From an uncultured Clostridia bacterium (GTDB taxonomy: Bacteria; Bacillota; Clostridia; Oscillospirales; Ruminococcaceae), in assembly GCA_944386445.1 (NCBI GenBank), contig CALXBD010000040.1, positions 1-53,879 of the forward strand: a DNA stretch of 53,879 bases. The letters are read 5' to 3'. The translations under genes and the position numbers were made by a program. Of the stretch, positions 7,634-16,379 are shown piece after piece; position 1 is the stretch's first letter, and the number at the start of each line of letters is the position of its first letter. The notes beneath the pieces are model-generated. The model was not told the DNA's origin, searched no databases, and saw only the letters and a list, made by a program, of their open reading frames with translations.

Positions 7634-9376
7634 ATGAGCAGACTTTCGTTTGACCAAAACAGTTTTTATTATGATGACCAAAAAGTGCGAATTATTTCCG
7701 GAACAATCCATTATTTCCGGGTAGTGCCGGAATATTGGGAGGACCGGCTGAAAAAGCTACGTGCCGCGGGGTTCAATGCGGTAGAAACTTATACCTGTTG
7801 GAACCTCCATGAACGTCATGAAGGTGACTTTGACTTTTCCGGACGACTGGATGTAGCCCGTTTTTGCCGGATTGCTCAGGAACTTGGGTTGTGGGTAATT
7901 CTTCGTCCCGGCCCGTATATTTGTGCAGAGTGGGAATTTGGCGGCCTTCCATCTTGGCTGCTCAATTATGAAAATATGCATCTGCGTTGCTGTGACGAGG
8001 TTTATTTGGAAAAGGTTCGTCGCTACTACAGCAGACTTTTTGCAGAATTGGAGCCTTGCTTGGCAGCAAACGGCGGCAACATTATTGCTGTACAAATAGA
8101 AAATGAATATGGCAGTTATGGAAACGACAAAGACTATTTGAGAGCTATTGCCCAAATTTACCGTGATAATGGGGTGGAAGAATTGTTATTCACCTCTGAC
8201 GGACCGACAGATTTGATGCTAAATGGCGGAACACTCCCGGAATATTTGGCAACCGCCAATTTTGGAAGTGAGGGCAGAGAGAATTTTAAAATACTTCGGA
8301 ACTTCCGCCCGAATCAGCCTGCAATGTGCATGGAGTTTTGGAACGGGTGGTTTGACCATTGGGGCGGGCCCCATCATGTTCGCGAAAGCGACGACACTGC
8401 CGCAACCATGGAGGAGATGTTAGCTGACGGTGGGTCAGTGAATCTTTATATGTTTCATGGAGGCACCAATTTGGGATTCCTGAATGGGGCAAACTGCGGA
8501 GATGAGTATCAACCAACCATCACCAGCTATGATTATGATTGTCCTGTAAACGAGTGCGGAGATTTGACACCGAAATATTATGCGGTCAAGGCAGTCGCTG
8601 AAAAATATCTGGGTAAAGCTCCGGATTTGAAGGTGGGCAATCTTCCGAAGAAGAATTACGGAACTGTTCAGTTAACAGAAGCTGCGCCAATTTTTGAAAA
8701 TCTGCCCCAGCCTGTCTGCTGCGCCCATACAAAGACCATGGAAGAATTGGGTCAGGACTTTGGATTTGTGCTGTATGAAACAGAACTCCACGGGCCTGTT
8801 TCGGAAGCACAGGTTTTGATTGAGGGACTTCATGATAGGGCCCAGATTTTTGTGGATGGGGAATTGAAGGGAATCAAAGAGCGTACCGGCCCGCGAAATG
8901 ATGAGGTTCGAATCACTCTTGCAGATGGAGAAAGCGCCCGTCTTTCCCTTTTGGTGGAGAATATGGGCCGTGTGAATTATGGGCCAAAGCTCCGGGATAA
9001 AAAGGGAATTCTTCAAGGTGTCAAGTTGGATTACCAATTCCAGTTTGGCTGGAAAATGTATTCGCTGCCCTGCGATGATTTGAGCGCTTTGCATTATTCC
9101 CCCACGAAACCCGGATGCTGTCCGGCGTTTTTGCGTGGAAAGTTTACAGCTTATGAGAAAACAGATACGTTTGTCCGGTTGGATGGATTCCATAAGGGCG
9201 TTGTCTTCATCAACGGCTTTAATTTGGGACGTTACTGGAATGATGCAGGACCTCAGAAAACTCTTTATTTGCCAGGTCCTTTGCTCAAAGAGGGCGAGAA
9301 CGAGATCGTCGTTTTGGAGCTGGAGAATTTTGATAAGCCACAAATTCTTTTGACGGACAAAATGGATTTGGGATAA
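7634..9376 (+). CDS. Beta-galactosidase, glycoside hydrolase family 35
   Basis: A 580-residue retaining exo-beta-galactosidase with no signal peptide, so cytoplasmic. The GH35 catalytic barrel covers about residues 8-320. The acid/base is Glu158 in the IENEYGSYG motif and the nucleophile is Glu234 in MCMEFWNGWFDHWG. The motif RPGPYICAEWEFGGLPSWL is diagnostic of the family. C-terminal beta-sandwich domains hold the usual jelly-roll sequence (GVVFINGFNLGRYW). A GGGGAGA ribosome site precedes the ATG. It has its own promoter and terminator. It probably releases beta-1,3- or beta-1,4-linked galactose from imported oligosaccharides; linkage preference cannot be read from sequence. Confidence 0.95.
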   Translation: MSRLSFDQNSFYYDDQKVRIISGTIHYFRVVPEYWEDRLKKLRAAGFNAVETYTCWNLHERHEGDFDFSGRLDVARFCRIAQELGLWVILRPGPYICAEWEFGGLPSWLLNYENMHLRCCDEVYLEKVRRYYSRLFAELEPCLAANGGNIIAVQIENEYGSYGNDKDYLRAIAQIYRDNGVEELLFTSDGPTDLMLNGGTLPEYLATANFGSEGRENFKILRNFRPNQPAMCMEFWNGWFDHWGGPHHVRESDDTAATMEEMLADGGSVNLYMFHGGTNLGFLNGANCGDEYQPTITSYDYDCPVNECGDLTPKYYAVKAVAEKYLGKAPDLKVGNLPKKNYGTVQLTEAAPIFENLPQPVCCAHTKTMEELGQDFGFVLYETELHGPVSEAQVLIEGLHDRAQIFVDGELKGIKERTGPRNDEVRITLADGESARLSLLVENMGRVNYGPKLRDKKGILQGVKLDYQFQFGWKMYSLPCDDLSALHYSPTKPGCCPAFLRGKFTAYEKTDTFVRLDGFHKGVVFINGFNLGRYWNDAGPQKTLYLPGPLLKEGENEIVVLELENFDKPQILLTDKMDLG

Positions 9377-9458
9377 GATCTGTCTTTGGATAGGAGAGAT
9401 CATAAAAGTCCTGAACAGGTATTCTTTTCCGATATAAATTAAATATTTTGTTGCTATG

Positions 9459-9492
9459 AGAGGCTCGGAGAATTTTTCTGAGCCTCTTTTTT
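9459..9492 (+). terminator. Rho-independent terminator after the GH35 gene
   Basis: Stem AGAGGCTC (9459-9466) with GAGCCTCT (9480-9487), extended inward by GGAGAA/TTCT pairing, followed by a T-run to 9492. It isolates the GH35 gene from the spoIIIA operon. Confidence 0.85.
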
Positions 9493-9546
9493 ATGTTCTA
9501 ACGCCTGTCCTGAAAGCATAGGAATGGAGTATCAGACAAGCAAAGG

Positions 9547-10578
9547 ATGGGGAAAATGGATGAATTTGAACAAGCGGCCTGCTGCCTGGGAGAAAGGCTA
9601 TGGACCATACTGAAACACATTTCGGCAGAAGAACAAAAGAAAATACGTGAGATACGGCTCAGGCCGGAACAACCAGTCGCATTGACCACGGCTGGGGGAG
9701 TTCGATTTTTGCTTCCGGAAGGAAACTTAAGTGCGTTTATTACTCCGCGAGTAATACGATCCTCCGGTCAGGAAATACAGGAGGCCTTCCGCAGAGCGTG
9801 CGGATATTCGGTACATAGCTGGGAGGAAGAAACGACACAGGGATTTTTGACCTTGGAGGGCGGACATAGGGTAGGGGTAGCAGGTACCGCAGTCTCAGAA
9901 GGGGGAAGGGTAACTGCCCTGAAGCAAATCGGAAGCTTGAATTTCCGGATCGCTCGCAACATAACAGGTGCATCGGGACGGATACCGGAGTTCTTGTACC
10001 GTACAAATACACCGCCGTCGGTACTGGTGGCTGGGGAGCCCGGTTCCGGAAAGACCACTTTTCTGCGGGATCTTGCAAGGCGCCTGTCTGCCGGGGAAAC
10101 AGGAAGATACTTTCGAGTGGCAATGGTGGACGAACGCAGCGAATTGAGCGGCAGTCGGGATGGACGTGCAGCTTTGGATATTGGACCATGTACGGACTTG
10201 CTGTGTGGTTATCCCAAAGGAGTCGGAATGGCACTGGCGCTGCGGACTTTGTCACCGGATATATTGGTCTGTGACGAAATCGGCGGCGAAAAGGAAGCAG
10301 AGGCGGTGGCTGACAGCCTTGATGCAGGAGTTGCCTTGCTGTGTTCTGCACACGCGGGCAGCCGGGAGCAATTGCTGCGCAGACGTCCGCTTCGGGCATT
10401 GATGGAAACGGGCGCGTTTCAATGGCTGCTCGTTTTAGGTACTCACGAAACTCCATGTGTAATTCGGGAGTTGTTTAATTTGCAGACAGGAGAGCGATGG
10501 TATGAAATGGCTGGGAATTTTATTCCTGCTGGGGGCCAGCACTCTGACCGGGTATCTGTTAGCGTCCAGGCTGGATGA
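9547..10578 (+). CDS. spoIIIAA: Stage III sporulation ATPase SpoIIIAA
   Basis: First gene of the spoIIIA operon. It is a cytoplasmic mother-cell ATPase related to secretion ATPases (type II/IV), thought to energise the SpoIIIA-SpoIIQ channel. Walker A is GEPGSGKTT at residues 163-171 and Walker B is ILVCDEIGG, with Asp243-Glu244. The length of 343 residues is somewhat longer than the roughly 307 of the Bacillus protein, and its C-terminus overlaps spoIIIAB by 77 bases. The start is uncertain: ATG 9547 and ATG 9556 are both in frame, and the GGATGGGG run fits 9556 slightly better. The gene follows a terminator directly, so the operon promoter must lie in the short gap 9493-9546. A mother-cell SigE promoter is expected but could not be assigned by eye. 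Confidence 0.95.
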   Translation: MGKMDEFEQAACCLGERLWTILKHISAEEQKKIREIRLRPEQPVALTTAGGVRFLLPEGNLSAFITPRVIRSSGQEIQEAFRRACGYSVHSWEEETTQGFLTLEGGHRVGVAGTAVSEGGRVTALKQIGSLNFRIARNITGASGRIPEFLYRTNTPPSVLVAGEPGSGKTTFLRDLARRLSAGETGRYFRVAMVDERSELSGSRDGRAALDIGPCTDLLCGYPKGVGMALALRTLSPDILVCDEIGGEKEAEAVADSLDAGVALLCSAHAGSREQLLRRRPLRALMETGAFQWLLVLGTHETPCVIRELFNLQTGERWYEMAGNFIPAGGQHSDRVSVSVQAG

Positions 10579-10999
10579 ACGGGTCAGGCTATTGCGAACC
10601 ATACAAAAGCTGATTGCCCGCTTTTGCGCGGAGCTTTCTGGAAGACGGATTTCTACCGGCCAGATGTTAAGAGAAGCTGCTGCGGATTTTGAGTTTTCGG
10701 CCTTGCCATTTTTAAAGAAGGCAGCAGAAAAATTTGATGGTACAATTCCTTTTTGTGATGTTTGGTCAGAGACGTTGTCTGAAGCCGCCCTGACAGCAGA
10801 GGAAACAGAGCTTTTGATGGAAGTAGGCCGAATTTTAGGATCTTCAGATCATGAAAGCCAGCTGCAGGCTTTGTCGCTGCTGGCCCACCGGGCCGGCGAA
10901 CTGGCTGAACAAACAGCTGCTCGGACTGCGTCGGAGGCAAAGCTTTGTCGTTCGCTAGGCATATTGGCAGGGCTATTTTTCGCTGTACTAGCATTGTGA
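10502..10999 (+). CDS. spoIIIAB: Stage III sporulation protein SpoIIIAB
   Basis: A 165-residue protein with an N-terminal membrane helix (residues 3-21), a helical cytoplasmic domain and a second hydrophobic segment at the extreme C-terminus. This layout is related to the type II secretion GspF/PilC half-domain. It is part of the channel linking mother cell and forespore. The ATG at 10502 has an AGGAGA ribosome site. The start lies 77 bases inside spoIIIAA, a long overlap that suggests translational coupling. Confidence 0.93.
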   Translation: MKWLGILFLLGASTLTGYLLASRLDERVRLLRTIQKLIARFCAELSGRRISTGQMLREAAADFEFSALPFLKKAAEKFDGTIPFCDVWSETLSEAALTAEETELLMEVGRILGSSDHESQLQALSLLAHRAGELAEQTAARTASEAKLCRSLGILAGLFFAVLAL

Positions 11000-11043
11000 A
11001 AATTCAAGGAAACAGCCTGGTGGGCTGCATGGGAGGCAAAGGA

Positions 11044-11241
11044 ATGGATGTAGATCTCATTTTCAAGATTGCTGCAATCGGAATTATCGTGGCGGTACTG
11101 AATCAGGTGCTGATCCGCTCCGGCCGGGAAGAGCAGGCGATGATGACAACTTTGGCGGGACTGATCGTCGTGCTGATGATGGTAATCACCCAAATCAGCG
11201 CGCTGTTCGAAACAATCAAGCAGTTGTTTGGCCTTTGGTGA
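11044..11241 (+). CDS. spoIIIAC: Stage III sporulation protein SpoIIIAC
   Basis: A 65-residue protein with two predicted membrane helices (about 5-22 and 34-55). The ATG at 11044 is preceded by GGGAGGC and gives the standard family length; upstream in-frame starts would add unrelated residues. SpoIIIAC is a small integral membrane component of the SpoIIIA complex, and its last codons overlap the possible GTG start of spoIIIAD. Confidence 0.93.
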   Translation: MDVDLIFKIAAIGIIVAVLNQVLIRSGREEQAMMTTLAGLIVVLMMVITQISALFETIKQLFGLW

Positions 11242-11246
11242 AGCTT

Positions 11247-11636
11247 ATGGATCTCATTGCAGTTGCGGGAATCGGATTAGTAGGGGCGGCGGCAGCAGTC
11301 CTTTTAAAACAGTACAAGCCGGAATACGCAATGTTGATTTCGCTGGCAGCCGCAGGGCTGATCTTCGGAATGCTGGTGGTTGAACTGATCCCGGCGTTTT
11401 CCACGATGCGCAGCCTTATGGAACAGGTTTCGTTTTCCGGTGAGTACATCAAAATCCTGATTAAGTGTCTGGGAATTTGCTATCTTTGCGAGCTTGCCGG
11501 ACTGATCTGTAAGGAGTCCGGCCAATTAGCGATCGCCTCCAAAATTGAACTGGCTGGAAAGGTTGCAATTCTTTTGCTTTGCCTGCCGATGTTTGAGGCT
11601 TTGTTAGGGACAGCGCTGTCTCTGATCAATTTGTAG
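11247..11636 (+). CDS. spoIIIAD: Stage III sporulation protein SpoIIIAD
   Basis: A polytopic membrane protein of about 129 residues in the SpoIIIAC/AD family, with roughly four hydrophobic segments. ATG 11247 matches the usual start (MDLIAVAGIGLVG). A GTG at 11238 in the same frame forms a GTGA overlap with the spoIIIAC stop and is an equally possible, translationally coupled start. No strong ribosome site is seen, which supports coupling. Confidence 0.92.
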   Translation: MDLIAVAGIGLVGAAAAVLLKQYKPEYAMLISLAAAGLIFGMLVVELIPAFSTMRSLMEQVSFSGEYIKILIKCLGICYLCELAGLICKESGQLAIASKIELAGKVAILLLCLPMFEALLGTALSLINL

Positions 11637-11648
11637 GGATGTGAAATT

Positions 11649-12770
11649 ATGCGTAAAATTGCGGCGCTAATGCTCTTGATTTTACTTTTTATTTTCCTCC
11701 CGGAAGCGGTGTCAGCAGAAGATATGGCAGAGGAGCAGCTAAAGGAAAGCGGAATTGAACAGCTCCTTCCTTTGATACCGGAAGAAGGGCGTGCCGCAAT
11801 TGATGAGGAGGATCTCTTATCAGGTGGGGCATCCTCCTGGACTCCTGGGGAAGTATTTGGAAAACTGTGGGAAATGATAAAGGACAAGTTTTCCGCTCCC
11901 TTGAAGCTCTTTCTGACATTGACCGGTGTTTTGCTTCTGGCTGCGCTGATGGACGCGTTCCGGGAGGGTATGGACTCCAATAATGGATGTGCAGCTGCGT
12001 TTTCAGCTGCTTCTGCTCTCGCGGTATCTGCCGTACTAATTTCTAATGTAACAGATGGGATCAGGCGTGCTGCAGAAGTAATTGATGAGCTGTCGTATTT
12101 CGTCCTAAGTTTTATCCCGGTTTTTTCCGGCGTGGCAGCTGTTGCCGGCCGTCCGGCATCAGCCGCTGTCTATCAGTCGGTGACCTTTGCAGCCGCGCAG
12201 GCTTTTTCTCAAATCGCAGCCAATGCGGTGACACCGCTACTGGGAATATTTTTGGCTGTATGCACAGTGGGTTCTGTCTCTGACGTCATTGATGTACAAG
12301 GAGTAGCACAGGGAGTCAAAAAAGTCGCAGGCTGGCTGCTGGGGCTTTGCCTGACGGTTTTTGTGGGACTCCTGACGGTGCAGAGTATGGTGACAGGGGC
12401 AGCGGATACGGTCGGCAACCGTACAATCAAATTTGTCATCAGTTCCACTGTCCCGGTGGTGGGAGGAGCACTCAGCGAAGCCTATGGCTCCCTGTTCGGC
12501 TGTCTGGGAGTCGTAAAAAGCAGTATCGGAGTTTTTGGAATCGTAGTAGTTGTGGCTACCTTGCTGGCACCGGCTATAGAACTGTCCCTGACCATGCTTG
12601 CGCTCAATTTGGCAGGAGGAATTGGGGAAATGTTGGGGCAAAAGCGGGCATCCGGTGTCTTGAAAGCATCATCATCAGCTTTATCAGTGATGTTGGGACT
12701 GATTTTTTGTTATGGGATGATGATTTTGGTGTCAGCAACAGTGCTGCTGTTGATGGGCACACCATCCTGA
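11649..12770 (+). CDS. spoIIIAE: Stage III sporulation protein SpoIIIAE
   Basis: A 373-residue polytopic membrane protein with an N-terminal signal-like sequence (LLILLFIFLPEAVSAEDMAE). A soluble acidic stretch (residues 23-75) follows, then about seven or eight hydrophobic helices. It is the putative membrane pore component of the SpoIIIA channel. It lies 12 bases after spoIIIAD with a GGGATGTG leader and is followed closely by spoIIIAF. Confidence 0.95.
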   Translation: MRKIAALMLLILLFIFLPEAVSAEDMAEEQLKESGIEQLLPLIPEEGRAAIDEEDLLSGGASSWTPGEVFGKLWEMIKDKFSAPLKLFLTLTGVLLLAALMDAFREGMDSNNGCAAAFSAASALAVSAVLISNVTDGIRRAAEVIDELSYFVLSFIPVFSGVAAVAGRPASAAVYQSVTFAAAQAFSQIAANAVTPLLGIFLAVCTVGSVSDVIDVQGVAQGVKKVAGWLLGLCLTVFVGLLTVQSMVTGAADTVGNRTIKFVISSTVPVVGGALSEAYGSLFGCLGVVKSSIGVFGIVVVVATLLAPAIELSLTMLALNLAGGIGEMLGQKRASGVLKASSSALSVMLGLIFCYGMMILVSATVLLLMGTPS

Positions 12771-12782
12771 AGGGAGCAGAAA

Positions 12783-13268
12783 ATGGAAACGATTCGGAAT
12801 ATAGCAGCAGCTTTGTGCGGTGCGCTTGTGGTAACAGCAATTTTTGCAATGCTCACCCCTTCCGCCGGAATGAATCGGTTTGTTAAACTGGCGGTTCGGC
12901 TTTTTTTTCTGCTCTGCATCGTAGCACCTTTTGCCAGAGGAGAAGTGAATCTGAATTTAGATACCAGCCGGTATTTTTCAGCAGGCGAGACCGTAAAGAC
13001 AGATTTGTCAACTTTGGCAGAAAAGCAGCTTTTGGAAGCTTTTTCGCAAAATGTAGAGACGGGGGTTTCGGGAATTCTTCAAAAACATGGCATCACAGCG
13101 GAGAAAATCCAAATTGACGCTCATATTGAGGAAGAACAGCGCATAGAGTTTACTACCATCGAAATCACACTGGAGCAGGAAAGCGGAGAGCTGGGGGATG
13201 CTCTTTCAGAAATCCGGACGTCCTATGGAGTGGAGGCATCTGTCCTCTACAACAGGGATGCAGAATAA
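12783..13268 (+). CDS. spoIIIAF: Stage III sporulation protein SpoIIIAF
   Basis: A 161-residue protein with two N-terminal membrane helices (about 5-25 and 35-52) and a C-terminal soluble ring-building-motif-type domain exposed in the intermembrane space. It starts with ATG 12783 behind AAGGGAGCAG, 12 bases after spoIIIAE. Confidence 0.93.
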   Translation: METIRNIAAALCGALVVTAIFAMLTPSAGMNRFVKLAVRLFFLLCIVAPFARGEVNLNLDTSRYFSAGETVKTDLSTLAEKQLLEAFSQNVETGVSGILQKHGITAEKIQIDAHIEEEQRIEFTTIEITLEQESGELGDALSEIRTSYGVEASVLYNRDAE

Positions 13269-13279
13269 AGGAGACCGTC

Positions 13280-13834
13280 ATGGGAGGAAAAAATGCTTTT
13301 GCAGCTCGTTTGGCAGAGTTTTTCAAGACTGGGGATCGGAAAATCAAAATTATTACGATTTTGGGACTGGCCGGGATACTGTTGATCTTTTTGTCACAGT
13401 TTGCTGTGCCACGTAAAACGGAAGACCAGTCTGCGTCACAACTTGATTCCGTCGCGTATACCGCTGCGCTGCAGGAGCAGCTCTCCGAGCTTATCGGCCG
13501 CATTGAGGGGGCGGGAAAAACCACTGTCTTCGTTACGCTGCAGAATGATTGGGAGACTCTTTACGCCAGTGAGGAAAAGACCGATCAGGATTCACAATCA
13601 TCTGACGGAGAAACCACCTCCCAACGGCTGTCCCGGGAAGAAAATTATGTCCTGGTAGACGGCAGTGACGGACGCAGTGCCCTGGTTCGCACCAGATTGG
13701 AACCGGTGGTCAAGGGGGTGGTGGTAGTCTGCGAAGGGGGGGATGATCCCCTGACCGTATCACGGATTCTGGAAGCAGTGACAACGGCGCTGGCAATCAG
13801 CTCGGCCAAAGTCTGCATCACAAAATGTGCATAG
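13280..13834 (+). CDS. spoIIIAG: Stage III sporulation protein SpoIIIAG
   Basis: A 184-residue protein with one N-terminal membrane helix (about 23-42) and a soluble domain that forms the large ring of the feeding-tube channel in Bacillus. It has a low-complexity acidic/serine insert (about residues 95-115) before the conserved C-terminal VVVVCEGGDDPLT motif. AAAGGAGACC precedes the ATG at 13280. Confidence 0.94.
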   Translation: MGGKNAFAARLAEFFKTGDRKIKIITILGLAGILLIFLSQFAVPRKTEDQSASQLDSVAYTAALQEQLSELIGRIEGAGKTTVFVTLQNDWETLYASEEKTDQDSQSSDGETTSQRLSREENYVLVDGSDGRSALVRTRLEPVVKGVVVVCEGGDDPLTVSRILEAVTTALAISSAKVCITKCA

Positions 13835-13844
13835 GAGGATCGGT

Positions 13845-14387
13845 ATGAAACTAAACATGATTTTAGGGAAAAAACAAATTGTGCTGGCAGCGCTGGTGCT
13901 GGTGCTGGGCGGGGCGATCTATCTGAATTACAGCTTTTCCAAGACAGGGGCTCCCTATGACATCACCACCGGAACTTCCACATCTTCAGAGGATGGCACC
14001 GGCGTCTATGGCGAAGCACAGCTGACAGACGCCAAAGCGGATGAATATTTTACCCAAGCACGGCTGGACCGCAAAAAGGCAAGAGACGAAGCTGTTGAGA
14101 CATTGGCTAATACCTTGAAGGACGCAGAACTGAGTGATGAAGAAAAGGATATTGCAACCGCGAAAGCATTGGAAGTCTCCAAACAGATGGAAAGCGAGGT
14201 CAATATCGAAACTTTGGTAAAAGCAAAAGGATTTGAGGACTGTCTGGCTATGGTAGATGAGGACAGCGTAAAGGTCATGGTAAAAACAGAAGGGCTCAGC
14301 GCAGAGCAGGCGGCTCAAATCAAAAATATTATTTTGGAAGAAACGGATGTCTTAGCAGAAAACGTATCTGTTAGTGAAGTACAGTAA
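13845..14387 (+). CDS. spoIIIAH: Stage III sporulation protein SpoIIIAH
   Basis: A 180-residue protein with a short cytoplasmic tail, a membrane helix (about 13-29) and a YscJ/FliF-like extracytoplasmic domain. This domain pairs with forespore SpoIIQ to join the two membranes. The ATG at 13845 is chosen for its AGGAGG site; an in-frame ATG at 13827 lies inside spoIIIAG and has no ribosome site. It is the last gene of the operon and ends just before a strong terminator. No spoIIQ-like gene is in the window. Confidence 0.94.
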   Translation: MKLNMILGKKQIVLAALVLVLGGAIYLNYSFSKTGAPYDITTGTSTSSEDGTGVYGEAQLTDAKADEYFTQARLDRKKARDEAVETLANTLKDAELSDEEKDIATAKALEVSKQMESEVNIETLVKAKGFEDCLAMVDEDSVKVMVKTEGLSAEQAAQIKNIILEETDVLAENVSVSEVQ

Positions 14388-14393
14388 TGGCTT

Positions 14394-14440
14394 CCCTCAT
14401 TCCTGATCAATTTCGTTGAGCAGGGATGAGGGGGTTTTTT
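14394..14440 (+). terminator. Rho-independent terminator of the spoIIIA operon
   Basis: A 12-base stem: CCCTCAT plus TCCTG (14394-14405) pairs with CAGGGATGAGGG (14421-14432), including one G-U pair. Six T follow at 14435-14440. Confidence 0.9.
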
Positions 14441-14532
14441 GTAAAAATTTTAAAATTATCGCTCAGAATGTATACTGAGAATGAATATGCGTTAAATTTT
14501 TCCGAAAATATTCACTTTTTGCTGGAAAATGG

Positions 14533-14560
14533 TTGTGTCTTCCGGAAAATGTGCTATAAT
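14533..14560 (+). promoter_or_regulatory. Sigma-A promoter of the asp23-nusB housekeeping run
   Basis: TTGTGT (14533-14538), a 16-base spacer and a perfect TATAAT (14555-14560), 73 bases before the asp23 start codon. Confidence 0.65.
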
Positions 14561-14632
14561 ATTTAATGTATACACAAATGTCGAAACCGCTATCCTGCTG
14601 TGCTTGTCACAGAGGAAGAAAGGACAGATCAT

Positions 14633-14989
14633 ATGGAACAGAAGAATACAGCCGCCAGCGGCAGCATTAAAATTTCTGAAGAAGTCGTAGCAACAATTGT
14701 AAAGACGGTTTTAGAGGAAATCGATGGGGTACATTCTGTGGCAACTCGTCCGGTCTCTGCTTCTGATGTCCTGCTGCGGGGGTCGATGCTGAAACCTATT
14801 TCTATCACCCTCAATGCGGATGTGGCTACAATTGATATTGTGGTGAATTTGTGCTTCGGCTGTCGGGTTAAAACAGTGGCTGAACAGATCCAGCAGCGGG
14901 TGAAGGATACTGTCCAGTCTATGACCGGCGTTACCGTAAACCGGGTAAATGTCTATATCGCCGGCATAAAAGCCCGGGAGGCTGTCTAA
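14633..14989 (+). CDS. Asp23/Gls24 family envelope stress protein (YqhY-like)
   Basis: A 118-residue soluble Asp23-family protein (SGSIKISEEVVATIVKTVLEEIDGV, then a conserved alternating beta region). ATG 14633 is chosen because GAAAGGA lies eight bases upstream. Its position directly before nusB matches YqhY of Bacillus. YqhY-type proteins are linked to envelope and fatty-acid homeostasis in that genus, but the molecular activity is not known. Confidence 0.9.
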   Translation: MEQKNTAASGSIKISEEVVATIVKTVLEEIDGVHSVATRPVSASDVLLRGSMLKPISITLNADVATIDIVVNLCFGCRVKTVAEQIQQRVKDTVQSMTGVTVNRVNVYIAGIKAREAV

Positions 14990-15010
14990 ATTTTGCCCTT
15001 GGAGGAAACT

Positions 15011-15418
15011 ATGAAAAAAATCTCCCGCCACCAGATGAGGGAAAATGCCTTCATCTTGGTTTTTGAAAAGAATTTTTCCGATGATTCCGTGGAGGATATC
15101 CTGGAATCTGCCAGAGAATGTGACGCAATTCAGGTCGATGACCAAGTGGAGGCTATGTTCCGCGGGGTCGTGCAAAACCTTCCCTTGATCGACAGTGTGA
15201 TTGCACCGAATCTGAAAAATTGGACCAAAGACAGGATTTCAAAGGTCAGCTTGGCAATTTTGCGGCTGGGTGTGTATGAGATCCTTTTCAGCAAAGATGT
15301 TGGGGATGATATTGTGGTCAGCGAATGCGTTAAGCTGGCAACTACCTTTGCATACGAGGATGATGTTTCCTTTATAAACGGTGTGCTGGGGTCTATCGTC
15401 CGCAACAAGGATCAGTAA
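15011..15418 (+). CDS. nusB: Transcription antitermination factor NusB
   Basis: A 135-residue all-helical RNA-binding protein that pairs with NusE (S10) at boxA to promote antitermination of rRNA operons. The conserved N-terminus (SRHQMRENAFILVFEK) and the C-terminal block (FINGVLGSIVRNK) are present. The start at 15011 has GGAGGAAACT directly before it. It is 21 bases after asp23 and its stop is one base before the next ATG. Confidence 0.95.
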   Translation: MKKISRHQMRENAFILVFEKNFSDDSVEDILESARECDAIQVDDQVEAMFRGVVQNLPLIDSVIAPNLKNWTKDRISKVSLAILRLGVYEILFSKDVGDDIVVSECVKLATTFAYEDDVSFINGVLGSIVRNKDQ

Positions 15419-15419
15419 C

Positions 15420-16379
15420 ATGGCATTGACTTTTGGAATCGACACCAGTAATTACACCACCTCCGCTGCCCTCTACGATGATGCGGCGGAGGTGATTGTA
15501 ATGGAAAAGCGACTTTTGCCTACTGCAGAGGGTACTCTGGGATTGCGGCAAAGCGATGCGGTTTTTGCCCATGTCAAACAACTGGGAGAAATCACCCAAA
15601 AGCTTTTTGATCGGGTAGATTGTCCGACAGAAAAGATTGAAGCTGCTGGGGTTTCTGTTTTCCCACGCAGGGAGGCAGGGTCCTATATGCCTTGCTTTTT
15701 GGTGGGGCAAACGGCAATGGAAGTTTATTCTGCAGCAAACCGGATTCCTCTTTTTCGATTTTCCCATCAGGAAGGCCACATTGCGGCAGCACTTTACAGC
15801 GCAGGAAGATTGGACCTGTTGGAACAGCAGTTTTTGGCGTTTCATCTATCAGGCGGAACGACGGACGCACTGCTGGTAACACCGGACGAAAACGGCTTTT
15901 TTAAGGTGGAGCAAGTCGGCGGATCGTTGGATTTGAAGGCAGGACAAGCGGTAGATCGTGTGGGATTGCTGCTAGGACTTCGGTTTCCGTGTGGCCCCGA
16001 ATTGACTGATCTTGCAATGAAATGGGAAAAGCCGGTTCGCGTAAGGGCAACTTTAAAAGGGACAAGCTGCTGCCTTTCCGGCGTGGAAAACCAGTGCCGC
16101 AAACTGTTGGAACAAAATCATCCAAAAGAAGAGATTGCCCGGGTCTGCTTGGAATCCATTCGCACAGCTTTGGAAGGCATGACATCCGCTCTTTTAAAAG
16201 AATACGGAAGATTGCCGCTGCTTTACGCAGGAGGAGTGATGTCCAGTACCTTGATCCGGAATCGAATGGAAGAAAATTTTGGCGGCATTTTCGCGGAACC
16301 CGCTTTTTCTTCGGATAACGCGGCAGGAATTGCTATTCTGGCTGCCAGGGCCTTTCGACGGAAAGGTGGGACAGAATGA
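15420..16379 (+). CDS. TsaD/Kae1-like (peptidase M22-type ASKHA) paralogue
   Basis: A 319-residue protein of the ASKHA fold related to TsaD, the tRNA N6-threonylcarbamoyladenosine synthase subunit. It keeps the opening FGIDTSNYTTS phosphate loop, the metal-ligand motif HQEGH (residues 116-120; HxEGH in TsaD), the SGGTT motif, AGGVMSS, and the C-terminal SDNAAGIAILAA. True TsaD proteins are about 335-345 residues and normally lie with tsaB/tsaE-type genes. This copy is inside a nusB-xseA operon, which suggests a second, divergent family member rather than the main TsaD. It overlaps xseA by four bases (ATGA). Its reaction is unknown. Confidence 0.85.
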   Translation: MALTFGIDTSNYTTSAALYDDAAEVIVMEKRLLPTAEGTLGLRQSDAVFAHVKQLGEITQKLFDRVDCPTEKIEAAGVSVFPRREAGSYMPCFLVGQTAMEVYSAANRIPLFRFSHQEGHIAAALYSAGRLDLLEQQFLAFHLSGGTTDALLVTPDENGFFKVEQVGGSLDLKAGQAVDRVGLLLGLRFPCGPELTDLAMKWEKPVRVRATLKGTSCCLSGVENQCRKLLEQNHPKEEIARVCLESIRTALEGMTSALLKEYGRLPLLYAGGVMSSTLIRNRMEENFGGIFAEPAFSSDNAAGIAILAARAFRRKGGTE

